Shown: one piece after another, positions 8,875 to 18,500 of the stretch
Layout: each line of letters begins with the position of its first letter
How positions within the stretch are numbered: the first letter of the stretch is position 1
From: Nostoc sp. NMS9
Lineage (GTDB): Bacteria > Cyanobacteriota > Cyanobacteriia > Cyanobacteriales > Nostocaceae
Direction: 5' to 3'
NCBI RefSeq assembly: GCF_017114995.1
Contig: NZ_JABXKL010000074.1
Location: forward strand, 1-64,000
Length of the DNA: 64,000 bases
Made by a program: the position numbers and the translations under genes
Notes under the pieces: model-generated
Databases searched by the model: none
What the model was told of the DNA's origin: nothing
What the model saw: only the letters and a program-made list of their open reading frames with translations

Positions 8875-11697
8875 CTAGCGAGTAACTGCTGTTTTAATCT
8901 TCTTACAGATATCCACCCAAGCTTTATTCTCTTGTGCTGAGTTCAGACTGTCTAAAGGTTGATTCGGAGGGTGCGCTGACTGATACTTTTCAATTTCTGT
9001 TTCCTCGTAGCTGCTAAAACTCAACGGTATCCAAATAATCGTAAGTCCTTCGGCTTCAGCCGCATCTAACAATGGCGGTAACTCATTCTCGGCAATAAAG
9101 TCTGATGCTAAAAAATCGGGGCTAACCAACAATACTGCCACTTTTGCTGCTGCTAAAGCATTTTCAATTTCTTTGCGCCACTCAGCACCGGGTTGAATTT
9201 TGGTATCGTCCCACACAAGCATATTTTGGTTACGAATCATTGGTTTGAGGTGTTTCTGGAGTTTGGTAAGCCACTCCTGATCTTGATGACTATAGCTGAT
9301 GAAAACTTGATTTCTGGTTATGGGTTCAGACATAGGTATTTGCAGAGTTGGTGACGTCGGTAAAACATCGTCAATTAGTCTGCGGACATCTACCATATCA
9401 CCGCTATCTTGGCACTGGATTTGGTCGCGATTATTTTCTCGGAATTTGTACAACACGTCTCGGCGGTAAAAATGAGGCGTTTGACTATCCTTACAGCTTT
9501 CACAGTTGCAGGGAACAAGTGTTTGATATTGCAGACGTTCGTAAGAGTTATGAATTTTTTCTAGTTCATGGATGATAACTGCTAGCCGTTCTTTCTTGTT
9601 TTTTCCTGCTACGCGGACTTTAATTTCTCGTTGATTGTAGTGTTCAATCACTTCAGCACGGGTTTGGTCTTTAGCAAGAACAACGCCTGTTTTCCAAACT
9701 AGGGTTTGTTGTTCAATATCAGAGTGCATTTCGACTATAAAGCGGGTGAGAATACCTTTCGGCATGAAGTCATATTTATAACGCAGGATTAGATTATTGG
9801 ATTCATCCCAATTGAAATCAGGTTGGTTGACAGAGAGTAATTGAGGTGCGATATAAGTGCCGGGACGACTAGGTATTTCGTAACACAGTTTAAATTTCAT
9901 CATTAGCCGCAACAGTTCTGGTCGCATATCGGCATATTTGTTTTCGTGCCAAATATTTTTTAAATCATTGCGATCAAATTTACCCAGGTTTTGAATTACT
10001 TGTGGATTATCTAACACTTTGTAAACGGCATCTGTACCCCAAGTGGGCTTGAGAATCACGGTTTTTATTAAAAAGTCATCATCTTGGAAGTGAAGGCATA
10101 CACCTAAATCATGCAGATAGTCACTGAGTTGGAGTTTTTCCTCCTGTTTAGTAAAACCATGTTGCTCACAGATGTTTAGATATTCTTCCAAGCTAATATA
10201 TTCGCGAGAGTTACCTTCTAAAGCTTCTCGCACTTTCACCCAGGTTTTAGGGAGTTCTATTCCTACATGAGGTAGGTTAGTAATATAATACTTAATTTGC
10301 TTTAAGATTTCCGGCAGACCTCGATTAGTGGCCAAGTTTGTAGTAAGTGTTTCTTGAAAATTAGTGAATTCACGCCGTAACTCCCGCTCATTTATTTCTC
10401 GTTTGCGCTCCTGCTTTTCATTTTTGATAATTAACAAAGGACTATTACCGCTCAGTAATTCAACTACATTTAACCAGTAGTAAAAATCTGTGTCTTCTTT
10501 GCGAGTATCAGCAACCAAGGCATAAAAAGAGCGTTTTGTAAGGAAAAATTGGTGGGTAGCATGGTAAATTTCTTGACCACCAAAGTCCCAAATGTTGACC
10601 TGAAATTCTCTGTTATTGTCAAGCAAGAACTTCCATTGAATAATATCAATGCCTTCGGTGGTATTTTCATCTTGTTGTAACGTATATTTATTGTCTTGAA
10701 TTTTTTTGGCTAGCGTAGTTTTACCTGCACCTCCTTCTCCTACAATGAGTAATTTGGCTTCGTAGAGGCGATCGGTTTGTTGTTCTATTTGTTGCCTGCA
10801 AAAGTCAAGAATTGCTTTAAACCCTTTCGTGATAATTTCTGGTGGAGGTGATTCTAAAGGATTACTGTCGAGGTTGAGGAATTGCAGGTTGGTGAGTTGG
10901 CCAAATTCCGGTGGCAGACTGCTCAGTTGATTATTGCTAAAGTTGAGGGATTGCAGGTTGGTGAGTTGGCCAAATTCCGGTGGCAGACTGCTCAGTTGAT
11001 TATTGCTAAAGTTGAGGGATTGCAGGTTGGTGAGTTGGCCAAATTCCGGTGGCAGACTGCTCAGTTGATTATTGCTAAAGTTGAGGGATTGCAGGTTGGT
11101 GAGTTGGCCAAATTCCGGTGGCAGACTGCTCAGTTGATTATTGCTAAAGTTGAGGGATTGCAGGTTGGTGAGTTGGCCAAATTCCGGTGGCAGACTGCTC
11201 AGTTGATTACTGAAGAGGTAGAGCGTTTGCAGGTTGGTGAGTTGGCCAAATTCCGGTGGCAGACTGCTCAGTTGATTACTGAAGAGGTAGAGCGTTTGCA
11301 GGTTGGTGAGTTGGCCAAATTCCGGTGGCAGACTGCTCAGTTGATTACTGAAGAGGTAGAGCGTTTGCAGGTTGGTGAGTTGGCCAAATTCCGGTGGCAG
11401 ACTGCTCAGTTGATTACTGAAGAGGTAGAGCGTTTGCAGGTTGGTGAGTTGGCCAAATTCCGGTGGCAGACTGCTCAGTTGATTACTGAAGAGGTAGAGC
11501 GTTTGCAGGTTGGTGAGTTGGCCAAATTCCGGTGGCAGACTGTTCAGTTGATTACTGCTGAGGTTGAGGTATTGCAGGTTGGTGAGTTGGCCAAATTCCG
11601 GTGGCAGGGTTGTTAAGCCTTTGCCAGAAAGGTCTAATTGTGTCTTCTTATCTCTGACAGCTTTTTCAATAATTTGCAGCAGTTCTTCGTTAGTCAT
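8875..11697 (-). CDS. LRR-Roc-COR-TIR protein (bacterial Roco with TIR effector)
   Basis: The 940-residue protein has, in order: eleven 23-residue leucine-rich repeats (about 25-285) of the form FGQLTNLQ.L.L.SNQLSSLPPE; a Roc GTPase domain with P-loop GEGGAGKTT at 320-328 and WDFGGQEIYH as switch II; a COR dimerisation region (about 490-720); a CNCESC cysteine motif (about 730); and a TIR domain from about 790 (VFISYSHQDQEWL) to about 910. The TIR keeps a glutamate pair (870/872) where NAD-cleaving TIRs have their catalytic Glu. Roco proteins are GTP-driven dimer switches. A TIR output suggests NAD depletion or signal production on ligand sensing, possibly antiphage; that role is inference. 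It is convergent with the GH65 gene. Confidence 0.93.
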   Translation of the reverse strand: MTNEELLQIIEKAVRDKKTQLDLSGKGLTTLPPEFGQLTNLQYLNLSSNQLNSLPPEFGQLTNLQTLYLFSNQLSSLPPEFGQLTNLQTLYLFSNQLSSLPPEFGQLTNLQTLYLFSNQLSSLPPEFGQLTNLQTLYLFSNQLSSLPPEFGQLTNLQTLYLFSNQLSSLPPEFGQLTNLQSLNFSNNQLSSLPPEFGQLTNLQSLNFSNNQLSSLPPEFGQLTNLQSLNFSNNQLSSLPPEFGQLTNLQSLNFSNNQLSSLPPEFGQLTNLQFLNLDSNPLESPPPEIITKGFKAILDFCRQQIEQQTDRLYEAKLLIVGEGGAGKTTLAKKIQDNKYTLQQDENTTEGIDIIQWKFLLDNNREFQVNIWDFGGQEIYHATHQFFLTKRSFYALVADTRKEDTDFYYWLNVVELLSGNSPLLIIKNEKQERKREINERELRREFTNFQETLTTNLATNRGLPEILKQIKYYITNLPHVGIELPKTWVKVREALEGNSREYISLEEYLNICEQHGFTKQEEKLQLSDYLHDLGVCLHFQDDDFLIKTVILKPTWGTDAVYKVLDNPQVIQNLGKFDRNDLKNIWHENKYADMRPELLRLMMKFKLCYEIPSRPGTYIAPQLLSVNQPDFNWDESNNLILRYKYDFMPKGILTRFIVEMHSDIEQQTLVWKTGVVLAKDQTRAEVIEHYNQREIKVRVAGKNKKERLAVIIHELEKIHNSYERLQYQTLVPCNCESCKDSQTPHFYRRDVLYKFRENNRDQIQCQDSGDMVDVRRLIDDVLPTSPTLQIPMSEPITRNQVFISYSHQDQEWLTKLQKHLKPMIRNQNMLVWDDTKIQPGAEWRKEIENALAAAKVAVLLVSPDFLASDFIAENELPPLLDAAEAEGLTIIWIPLSFSSYEETEIEKYQSAHPPNQPLDSLNSAQENKAWVDICKKIKTAVTR
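10865..11620 (-). repeat. 69-bp tandem repeats encoding the LRR array
   Basis: Eleven 69-bp units encode the LRRs. Five successive units of the TLYLFSNQLSSL type and four of the SLNFSNNQLSSL type are virtually identical within each type at DNA level, third codon positions included. The array is open on both strands, so a long spurious plus-strand frame (10882-11616) runs through it. Such identity means recent unit amplification or strong gene conversion, and a risk of miscounted copies in short-read assembly. Confidence 0.95.
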
Positions 11698-11852
11698 TTC
11701 GGGTTTTACAGAGGCGATGCCTGACGACGAGTTGCTGCTTGGACGCGCAGCAGAGAAATTGAGCTAATTAATAATGTAGCCCGTATCAAGCGATTGCATT
11801 GTGGCGATCGCAGGCTCCTACGCCTCTAGACTCGACCTCAAAACCTCACCAT

Positions 11853-12126
11853 TCCACCTGTGAACATCAACTGTCGAGCAAAAAGGGCGATCGCTCCACC
11901 TGTGAACACCAACTGTCGAGCAAAAAGGGCGATCGCTCCACCTTTGAACACCAACTGTCGAGCAAAAAGGGCGATCGTTCCACCTCTGAACACCAACTGT
12001 CGAGTAAAAACAGCGATCGTTCCACCTGTGAACACCAACTGTCGAGCAAAAAGGGCGATCGTTCCACCTGTGAACAGCAACTGTCGAGCAAAAAGGGCGA
12101 TCGCTCCACCTCTGAACACCAACTGT
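11853..12126. repeat. 42-bp tandem repeat, 6.5 units, each with a GCGATCG palindrome
   Basis: Units start at 11853, 11895, 11937, 11979, 12021, 12063 and 12105 (the last cut at 22 bp). The consensus runs TCCACCTGTGAACACCAACT then GTCGAGCAAAAAGGGCGATC then GC. Variation is limited to a few positions, such as CCTGTG/CCTTTG/CCTCTG and GCAAAAAGGGC/GTAAAAACAGC. There are no unique spacers, so it is not a CRISPR array. Confidence 0.95.
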
Positions 12127-12271
12127 AATAATTTATAAACTTTTCTGTTTCTTCTCTTGGCGCTCTTGGCGGCTTCTCTGCGAGACGCTACGCGAAAGCG
12201 GTTCGATAATTTTCATAATTTGCTTCAGATAATAGGTGCGATCGCGGTAAAATATTTAACTTGTTGCATTT

Positions 12272-12311
12272 GATTTTAAAAATCACAGCCAAACACTTTT
12301 AAAACATCTTC
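12272..12311. mobile_element. Decayed terminal fragment of the MITE
   Basis: Bases 12280-12311 (AAATCACAGCCAAACACTTT then TAAAACATCTTC) match the reverse complement of the left end of the 18707-18871 copy at 29 of 32 positions and are followed by TTA, as in the intact copies. No matching opposite end is seen nearby, so this is a solo or degraded end. Confidence 0.7.
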
Positions 12312-12466
12312 TTAATAAATGCTTGTGTTGTGAAGGTAATTTTCTCTGGTGATATACTCAACATCTAAGTATGATTCCGTACAGAAAGTTTTTGTTCAGA
12401 ACATTTACGAGATGGGAACTCTAGGTAATAAGCTTAATTACAGTATCCCACCCAACACTGCCAATC

Positions 12467-15277
12467 ATGTCCCATCCTGCTCACTCCACATTGGGCCAAT
12501 CTTCTTACCCTCGCTTGACTAGAAGCCTAAGTGCTGTTGAAAGTTGGGGCTTTGGTTTGACAGCTCATATTTCTTGGACAGCATTAGTTCCAGCGATTCA
12601 TGCTGCTCTCGGTTCCCAAGCTATTTTTGTCTGGATACCTGCGGTGATTTTCGGAATGCTGCTCAACTATCAGGTAAAACGCTTGGGTATGCATTTCATC
12701 AATGTAGCTGGAGGAACACCTAACTATGCTACCAAGCTACTGCAAAACTACCCAGGACTAGCTCGTTATGCAGCAATTGGATACCTCCTCAATTGGGTTT
12801 CTTACTTGTCAGTGAATACAATCGTACTCAGAGATTTAATTAAAGTAAATTTGCAGGCGCTGGGTATTACCTGTCCAGATATATTTCTGGATATTAGCTT
12901 TACACTGTTACCTTTTATCGTGGCGTTTAGTGGGACTCGCGCCCTGAGTATTTTACATTTGTTTTTTGTAATTCCAGCCTTTGGACTGCTAATGACCTTC
13001 TGTGTCCAAGGTCTTGGCTGGTTAGCGTTTTCTCCGGTGAGTCCTGGGTTTTTTCCTAGCAGTTGGTCATCTTTGAGCTTTGTAGATTGGGCAAAGTGGT
13101 TCTTTTTCGTCACTTATGCAACCTATAGCTGTGAAACGGCTTCTTCCTTTGTCGCCGATAGCCGCAACCCCACTCAAACGCTACGGTTTCTAGATGTTGC
13201 AGCCTGGATGATGCCACCCATCTTTTTGGGAGGTTCTTGGGTAGTGATGCGGTTAGCAACAAATCCCAACCTTAAAGACAATGCTTTTCTGAATCTTGCG
13301 GCAGCTTCCCTGCCCTTTTGGGGAAGATTCACTGGTGTAAGTGTTTCTTTTTTGCTAGTAGCTGCTTGTCTACTAGGTTCGGCAACGGTGGTTTCTAATT
13401 GCCCGCGAATTTTGTATCAACTGGCCTTAGATAACCACATTTCACCAGTATTTTCCGTTGTCTCGCGTCGGGGTGTGTTTGTCCCAGCATTGACATTAAC
13501 ACTGGTGTTGTGCTTAATCTATCTGATTTGGGGAGATGTCGCGCGAATTGTGGCTGTTGGTAACATTGGCTGGTTTGTCTCCTTTATGTTACTGCATTTG
13601 GGGCTTTGGCTCCGGCGCGCTCGCCCGGAAGTTTTGTTCCCTGGCATATCTCTGGCCATTCTGCTGTTAGAAGTTGTGGTGCTATTGGTGGGCGGATTTG
13701 CCTGGGGTTGGCTCAACTTGCTGATTGGGCTATTATTTCCCATTGGTGTTATGGGAATAGATGCAGTAATTCGCCGTATGGATTTCCCTGCTTTCCATCC
13801 TGATTGGTGGATGCGGCGATATCGCACGCGCCCTGTAGTAATTATCAAAGACTCAGTAATTCTTCAGGTAAGCATCCTGATTTTTTTACTGTGCAGCGCC
13901 GTGGCAGTTGGCTGGTTATTTGGCGTCAAACTTAATAAAGTGGCAACTGCCGGCGGTGAGAATATATTTGTGGTGCTACTGATGAGTGTGGCATTTGTGG
14001 GAGTAGCGATCGCTTGTTGGACAAGTTTACCACAAGTGGTAGCGATCGCAGAAGCGCGAGAAGCCGCCGAACACCTATTTACTGTCGCCCAAGATGGTAT
14101 TTTAGTCGTAGACGATCGAGGCATTATCCAGCAAGCTAACCCAGCCACCGAATCGTTTTTTGGTGTCAACCCATTTGAGTTGCGGGGAAATCACCTCAAC
14201 AAATGGCTACCCGCATTAGTCTACTATCCAGAGCAGTGGATAAAGCGTAGCGAACAAATTCTAATCGGCAATGGAAAAAACAGAACTCTGGAAGTTTCCA
14301 TCTCAGACCGACCCCATCGGGATTTTCAGGAATATGTCGTCATTCTCCACGACATTACCCAGCGCAAACAAGCTGAACAGATATTGCGATACTCAGAAGC
14401 ACAATTGCGCCAAGAAGCAAAGCAGCTAGTATCTCAATTGGTGCATAGTGAAAAAATGTCAAGTTTGGGGCAGTTAGTAGCAGGTGTAGCCCATGAAATC
14501 AACAACCCAGTCAACTTTATTTATGGCAATATCAATTATGCCAATCAATATATCCAAGATTTATTGAGACTGCTGCAATTATACCAGCAAAACTATCCTA
14601 ATCCAGCAAAGGAAATTCAAAAAGAAACAGAAGCGATCGACTTAGATTTTCTGATTGCAGACTTGCCCAACTTGCTAACTTCTATGACAGTTGGTGCGGA
14701 ACGAATCACAGAAATTGTCTTATCTCTGCGAAACTTTTCCCGGTTAGATGACGCAGAGATGAAAGCTGTGAATATCCATGAGGGTATAGATAATACGTTG
14801 ATGATTTTAGAACATCGCCTCAAACCTAAATCTAACAATCAAACAATTGAGGTGATTAAAGAATACGGCAATCTGCCATTAGTAGAATGTTATGCTGGAC
14901 AACTGAATCAAGTCTTTATGAATCTTCTCGCAAATGCGATCGATGCTTTAGAAGAGGCAGTGGAAAATGGTGAGTGGGAAGTAGGGGAAAAAGCGCTCTC
15001 TAATCCCCAGATACGCATTCAGACTAAACTCACTAGCGAAAATCAGGTAGTTATTCGTATTGGCGACAATGGTATTGGCATTCCAGAAAAGGTACAAAAA
15101 CAATTATTTGAACCATTTTTTACGACTAAACCAGTTAATAAAGGTACTGGGTTAGGTTTATCTATTAGTCATCAGATTATCACCCAAAAACATCAGGGAA
15201 AATTAGAATGTATTTCTGCTCCTGGAAAGGGGACAGAATTTGTAATTGTAATTCCGCTAAATCAGCAGGCTATATAA
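12467..15277 (+). CDS. APC-family permease fused to PAS-histidine kinase
   Basis: Residues 1 to about 515 form an APC-superfamily permease-like module with about 12-13 hydrophobic helices; the N-terminus with SAVESWGFGLTAHISW suggests an amino-acid permease-like fold. A PAS domain follows (about 531-640, LFTVAQDGILVVDDRGIIQQAN), then a HisKA domain with His676 in GVAHEINNP and an ATPase with MNLLANAIDALEEA, GDNGIGIPE and GTGLGLSIS. The layout parallels transporter-linked kinases such as CbrA, where transport or binding of a solute is coupled to kinase activity, though CbrA uses an SLC5-type module. It sits between two Roco genes. No receiver domain or adjacent regulator is present, and the substrate is unknown. 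Confidence 0.9.
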   Translation: MSHPAHSTLGQSSYPRLTRSLSAVESWGFGLTAHISWTALVPAIHAALGSQAIFVWIPAVIFGMLLNYQVKRLGMHFINVAGGTPNYATKLLQNYPGLARYAAIGYLLNWVSYLSVNTIVLRDLIKVNLQALGITCPDIFLDISFTLLPFIVAFSGTRALSILHLFFVIPAFGLLMTFCVQGLGWLAFSPVSPGFFPSSWSSLSFVDWAKWFFFVTYATYSCETASSFVADSRNPTQTLRFLDVAAWMMPPIFLGGSWVVMRLATNPNLKDNAFLNLAAASLPFWGRFTGVSVSFLLVAACLLGSATVVSNCPRILYQLALDNHISPVFSVVSRRGVFVPALTLTLVLCLIYLIWGDVARIVAVGNIGWFVSFMLLHLGLWLRRARPEVLFPGISLAILLLEVVVLLVGGFAWGWLNLLIGLLFPIGVMGIDAVIRRMDFPAFHPDWWMRRYRTRPVVIIKDSVILQVSILIFLLCSAVAVGWLFGVKLNKVATAGGENIFVVLLMSVAFVGVAIACWTSLPQVVAIAEAREAAEHLFTVAQDGILVVDDRGIIQQANPATESFFGVNPFELRGNHLNKWLPALVYYPEQWIKRSEQILIGNGKNRTLEVSISDRPHRDFQEYVVILHDITQRKQAEQILRYSEAQLRQEAKQLVSQLVHSEKMSSLGQLVAGVAHEINNPVNFIYGNINYANQYIQDLLRLLQLYQQNYPNPAKEIQKETEAIDLDFLIADLPNLLTSMTVGAERITEIVLSLRNFSRLDDAEMKAVNIHEGIDNTLMILEHRLKPKSNNQTIEVIKEYGNLPLVECYAGQLNQVFMNLLANAIDALEEAVENGEWEVGEKALSNPQIRIQTKLTSENQVVIRIGDNGIGIPEKVQKQLFEPFFTTKPVNKGTGLGLSISHQIITQKHQGKLECISAPGKGTEFVIVIPLNQQAI

Positions 15278-15534
15278 TTGTCAACATTATTTGACGTGGT
15301 TAAAATTTTAACCCAAATAAAATAAATAGGTACAGTTTTGTGTAAAAGCGTAGCGTTTTTAATACAATATAACGCATTAACAATGCAAGCCGACGCATTA
15401 ACAATGCAGGGTATGGCCAAATTTAATTCGCTATACAATTAATGAAATTCTGTACCAAGCTGAATCTACTTTTGACATTAGAATAAGAGTCTGGCTATTA
15501 CTCCGATTTTGGTAGTGAGAGAAAGGATTTGCTC
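15278..15534. other. Intergenic region with short direct repeats
   Basis: In these 257 bases the sequence GACGCATTAACAATGCA-type repeat occurs twice (about 15370-15410: CGCATTAACAATGCAAGC and CGCATTAACAATGCAGGG). The GCATT...AATGC core can form a small hairpin. The only other element is the ribosome binding site for the next gene (GAAAGGAT at 15521-15528). Confidence 0.5.
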
Positions 15535-18500
15535 ATGGCAAGAGATAAAGCTTATCAAGAAGCAGAGCAGCGTATTGAAAAGGCACGGCAAGAGGGAGCA
15601 ATAGAACTCGATCTCAGCAACATAGAACTCACTGAGATACCAGAAGCTGTTGCATCCCTGACTGGGTTGCAACAGCTTGACCTTGACAATAACCAACTGA
15701 CCGAACTGCCAGAAGCGATCGCATCCTTGACTGGGTTGCAACAGCTTGACCTCCACAATAACCAACTGACTCAACTGCCAGAAGCTGTTGCATCCCTGAC
15801 TGGGTTGCAACAGCTTGACCTCCACAATAACCAACTGACCGAACTGCCAGAAGCGATCGCATCCTTGACTGGGTTGCAACGGCTTTACCTCCGGAACAAC
15901 CAACTGATCGAACTGCCAGAAGCGATCGCATCCCTGACTGGGTTGCAACAGCTTTACCTCCAGAACAACCAACTGACTCAACTGCCAGAAGCGATCGCAT
16001 CCTTGACTGGGTTGCAACTGCTTTACCTCGACAACAACCAACTGATCGAACTGCCAGAAGCTTTTGCATCCCTGACTGGGTTGCAAAAGCTTTACCTCAA
16101 CAACAACCAACTGATTGAACTGCCAGAAACGATCACATCCCTGACTGGGTTGCAAACGCTTTTCCTCTCCGACAACCAACTGACCGAACTACCAGAAGCT
16201 TTTGCATCCCTGACTGGGTTGCAAAAGCTTAACCTTGAAAACAACCAACTGACCGAACTGCCAAAAGCAATCGCATCCCTGACTCAGTTGCAAGTGCTTT
16301 ACCTCCGCAACAACCCTCTTAACCCTGATCTTGCAGCCGCTTACAAACAAGGCACAGAAGCTGTTTTGCAATACCTGCGGGCAAAGGCAGAAGCCCAGAT
16401 AACTCTGAATGAAGCCAAACTGATTCTAGTTGGCGAGGGTGAGGTGGGCAAGAGTTGTCTGTTGGGTGCATTGCGGGGAGATGAATGGGAGGATGGTCGC
16501 CCCACGACTCACGGGATTGAAATTAAATCTGTAATCGTCACCGATCCCGACAGTGGCACAGAGATATCACTCAATGGTTGGGATTTTGGCGGTCAACGGG
16601 TTTATCGACCGACGCACCAGTTGTTTTTCAGTGCGCCAGCCGTGTATCTAGTTATCTGGAAACCACGGGAAGGCCCCCAGCAGGGCTTTGTCAAAGAGTG
16701 GATTACACTGATCAAAAATCGGGAACCGGATGCGAAGGTATTAGTAGTTGCAACCCACGGTGGCCCTGGACAGCGACAACCAGACATTGACAGACAAGAA
16801 ATTCTCGCTCAATTCGGCAAAGATACGGTAATCAATTTCTTCCATGTAGACAGCAAACCCAACCAAGATACGACACATTGCAGTGGGATTGCAGAATTAA
16901 AAGATGCTATTGCTCGTGTCGCTGCATCTCTTCCCGAAATGGGGCGTTCCGTTCCAGGAAAGTGGCAGCGGGTGCGGGAAACCTTACAGACAAGTGACAA
17001 AGCCTATCTCCCCTACAATGATGTCATTGCCATCTGCGCTAAAGAGGGAATCGATGAGGAGCAAGCAGAACTGTTCCTTCGCATCTCCCATATATTAGGG
17101 CATTTTATCCATTATCATAACGACCCAACACTACGCGATATCGTCATCCTCAAACCCGACTGGCTGGCAAAGGCGATCAGTTTCGTGCTAGATGATGAAA
17201 CGACACGCAAACGCAACGGTTTAGTGGAATTTCAGCATCTCAGCCAGTTGTGGAGCCATCCCCCATTTGCAGGCGAGGAAGGCTACCCCTCAAAATTGCA
17301 TCCAATCTTTCTGCGGCTGATGGAACGCTTTGATCTATCCTACAAAGTGGTTTTCGATCCATCAGAAACTAGCAACACCAGCCTGATTGCTCAACTTGTT
17401 CCTGACACACGCCCGGAGCCATTGCCCAATTGGGGAGAGCAACCAGAAGCGGGAGATAGACAACAGGTGCAAATCTGCCGCATTGTGGACAGTCGCGGAC
17501 AGTTTGCAGTTGCAGAAGGATTGTTTTACCAGTTGATTGTCCGGTTGCACAAATACTCACTGGGACGGGCGAATTATGAAGACAGCATCCACTGGCAACG
17601 GGGCTTAATGCTTGACAATGATTACAACGGTCGGGCATTGCTGGAATATGTTGGCACTGATGTAAAAATTACGGTGCGGGCAGCTTATCCAGAAAGGTTC
17701 CTGTCATATCTCACGGAAGAGATTAAATGGCTAGTCGAGAATTTCTGGGAAGGATTGCGTTGTAATGTGATGGTTCCCTGCATTGAAACTTGCGGTATGA
17801 ATGCGCCTGGAAACGGACTGTTTGAGGTACAAAAACTAATTGAAAGCAAAAAGAAAAATCGCCATGAGTTCCCGTGTCCCATTTCCGGGTGTGGCGAATG
17901 GCAAAACATCGATCAATTGCTGAATAACGCGCCAACTGCTCAACACCCATCCCAAGCAATTGGCATTGAGCAGTTCCGAGGTATTGTGAAAGAGGAGTTA
18001 AAGGTCATTCGCCGATATTTAGTTATCTTGGATCGTCGAGATGAAGAACGCTTTCAGAAATTAACTCAGGATCAGCGTATAATTTTAAGTCAAGTCGATC
18101 AGCAGTTTGCAACACTCATGCAGATGCTCACCGATGAAGCAAAAGACGGCCCGCGCCTGTTCAGCTTTAAGCCTATCGATCCAAAATTTTTTGATAGCCG
18201 CAGATGGGTCAGAGCTAAGTTTCAACTTACCCTCTGGTGTGAACACGCTCGTCTACCACTTCCAGCCTTAAATCCCGATGATCAGACGAAAGGAGTCTAT
18301 GAATTAGAGTTTCCCCGCGAGTGGTTCACCAAAGCAGCCCCCTTTCTCAAACTGTTGACGACAACTCTCAGCCTAGTCTTACCTGTCGCAGCTTCCGCAA
18401 CCAAGTTGATGCTTGATGACACTTCATACAAAGGCATTGAAGAACAACTCGATCTGGGACAGAAAACTACCGAGTCTTTCTTGAAAGGAAGCGATATCGC

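Larger units (their letters stand above)
11698..12466. other. Repeat-rich intergenic region
   Basis: No gene is visible in these 769 bases. They hold the 42-bp tandem array (11853-12126), a dispersed repeat around 12165-12200 (CTTCTCTGCGAGACGCTACGCG) and the decayed MITE end (12272-12311), followed by the upstream region of the permease-kinase gene. Several frames of 80-109 codons in the array have no ribosome binding site and exist in many frames at once because 42 is divisible by 3. Confidence 0.7.

Noticed and set aside
8752-8940. 62-codon frame after the GH65 gene
   Set aside because: It runs through dispersed repeats and into the antisense end of the Roco-TIR gene.
10882-11616. A 244-codon plus-strand frame of perfect 23-residue repeats
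   Set aside because: It is the antisense of the LRR array of the Roco-TIR gene. The 69-bp period keeps all frames open, and there is no ribosome binding site or recognised domain.
11853-12126. Possible CRISPR array
   Set aside because: Units are contiguous 42-bp repeats with only point variation, with no unique spacers between conserved repeats and no cas genes.
11799-12138. Several 80-109 codon frames on both strands
   Set aside because: They arise from the 42-bp tandem repeat, whose length is divisible by three, so most frames stay open. No start site or homology supports them.
15478-16179. Minus-strand 233- and 146-codon frames opposite the second Roco LRRs
   Set aside because: These are antisense shadows of the 69-bp LRR repeats; the plus-strand protein has full domain structure.
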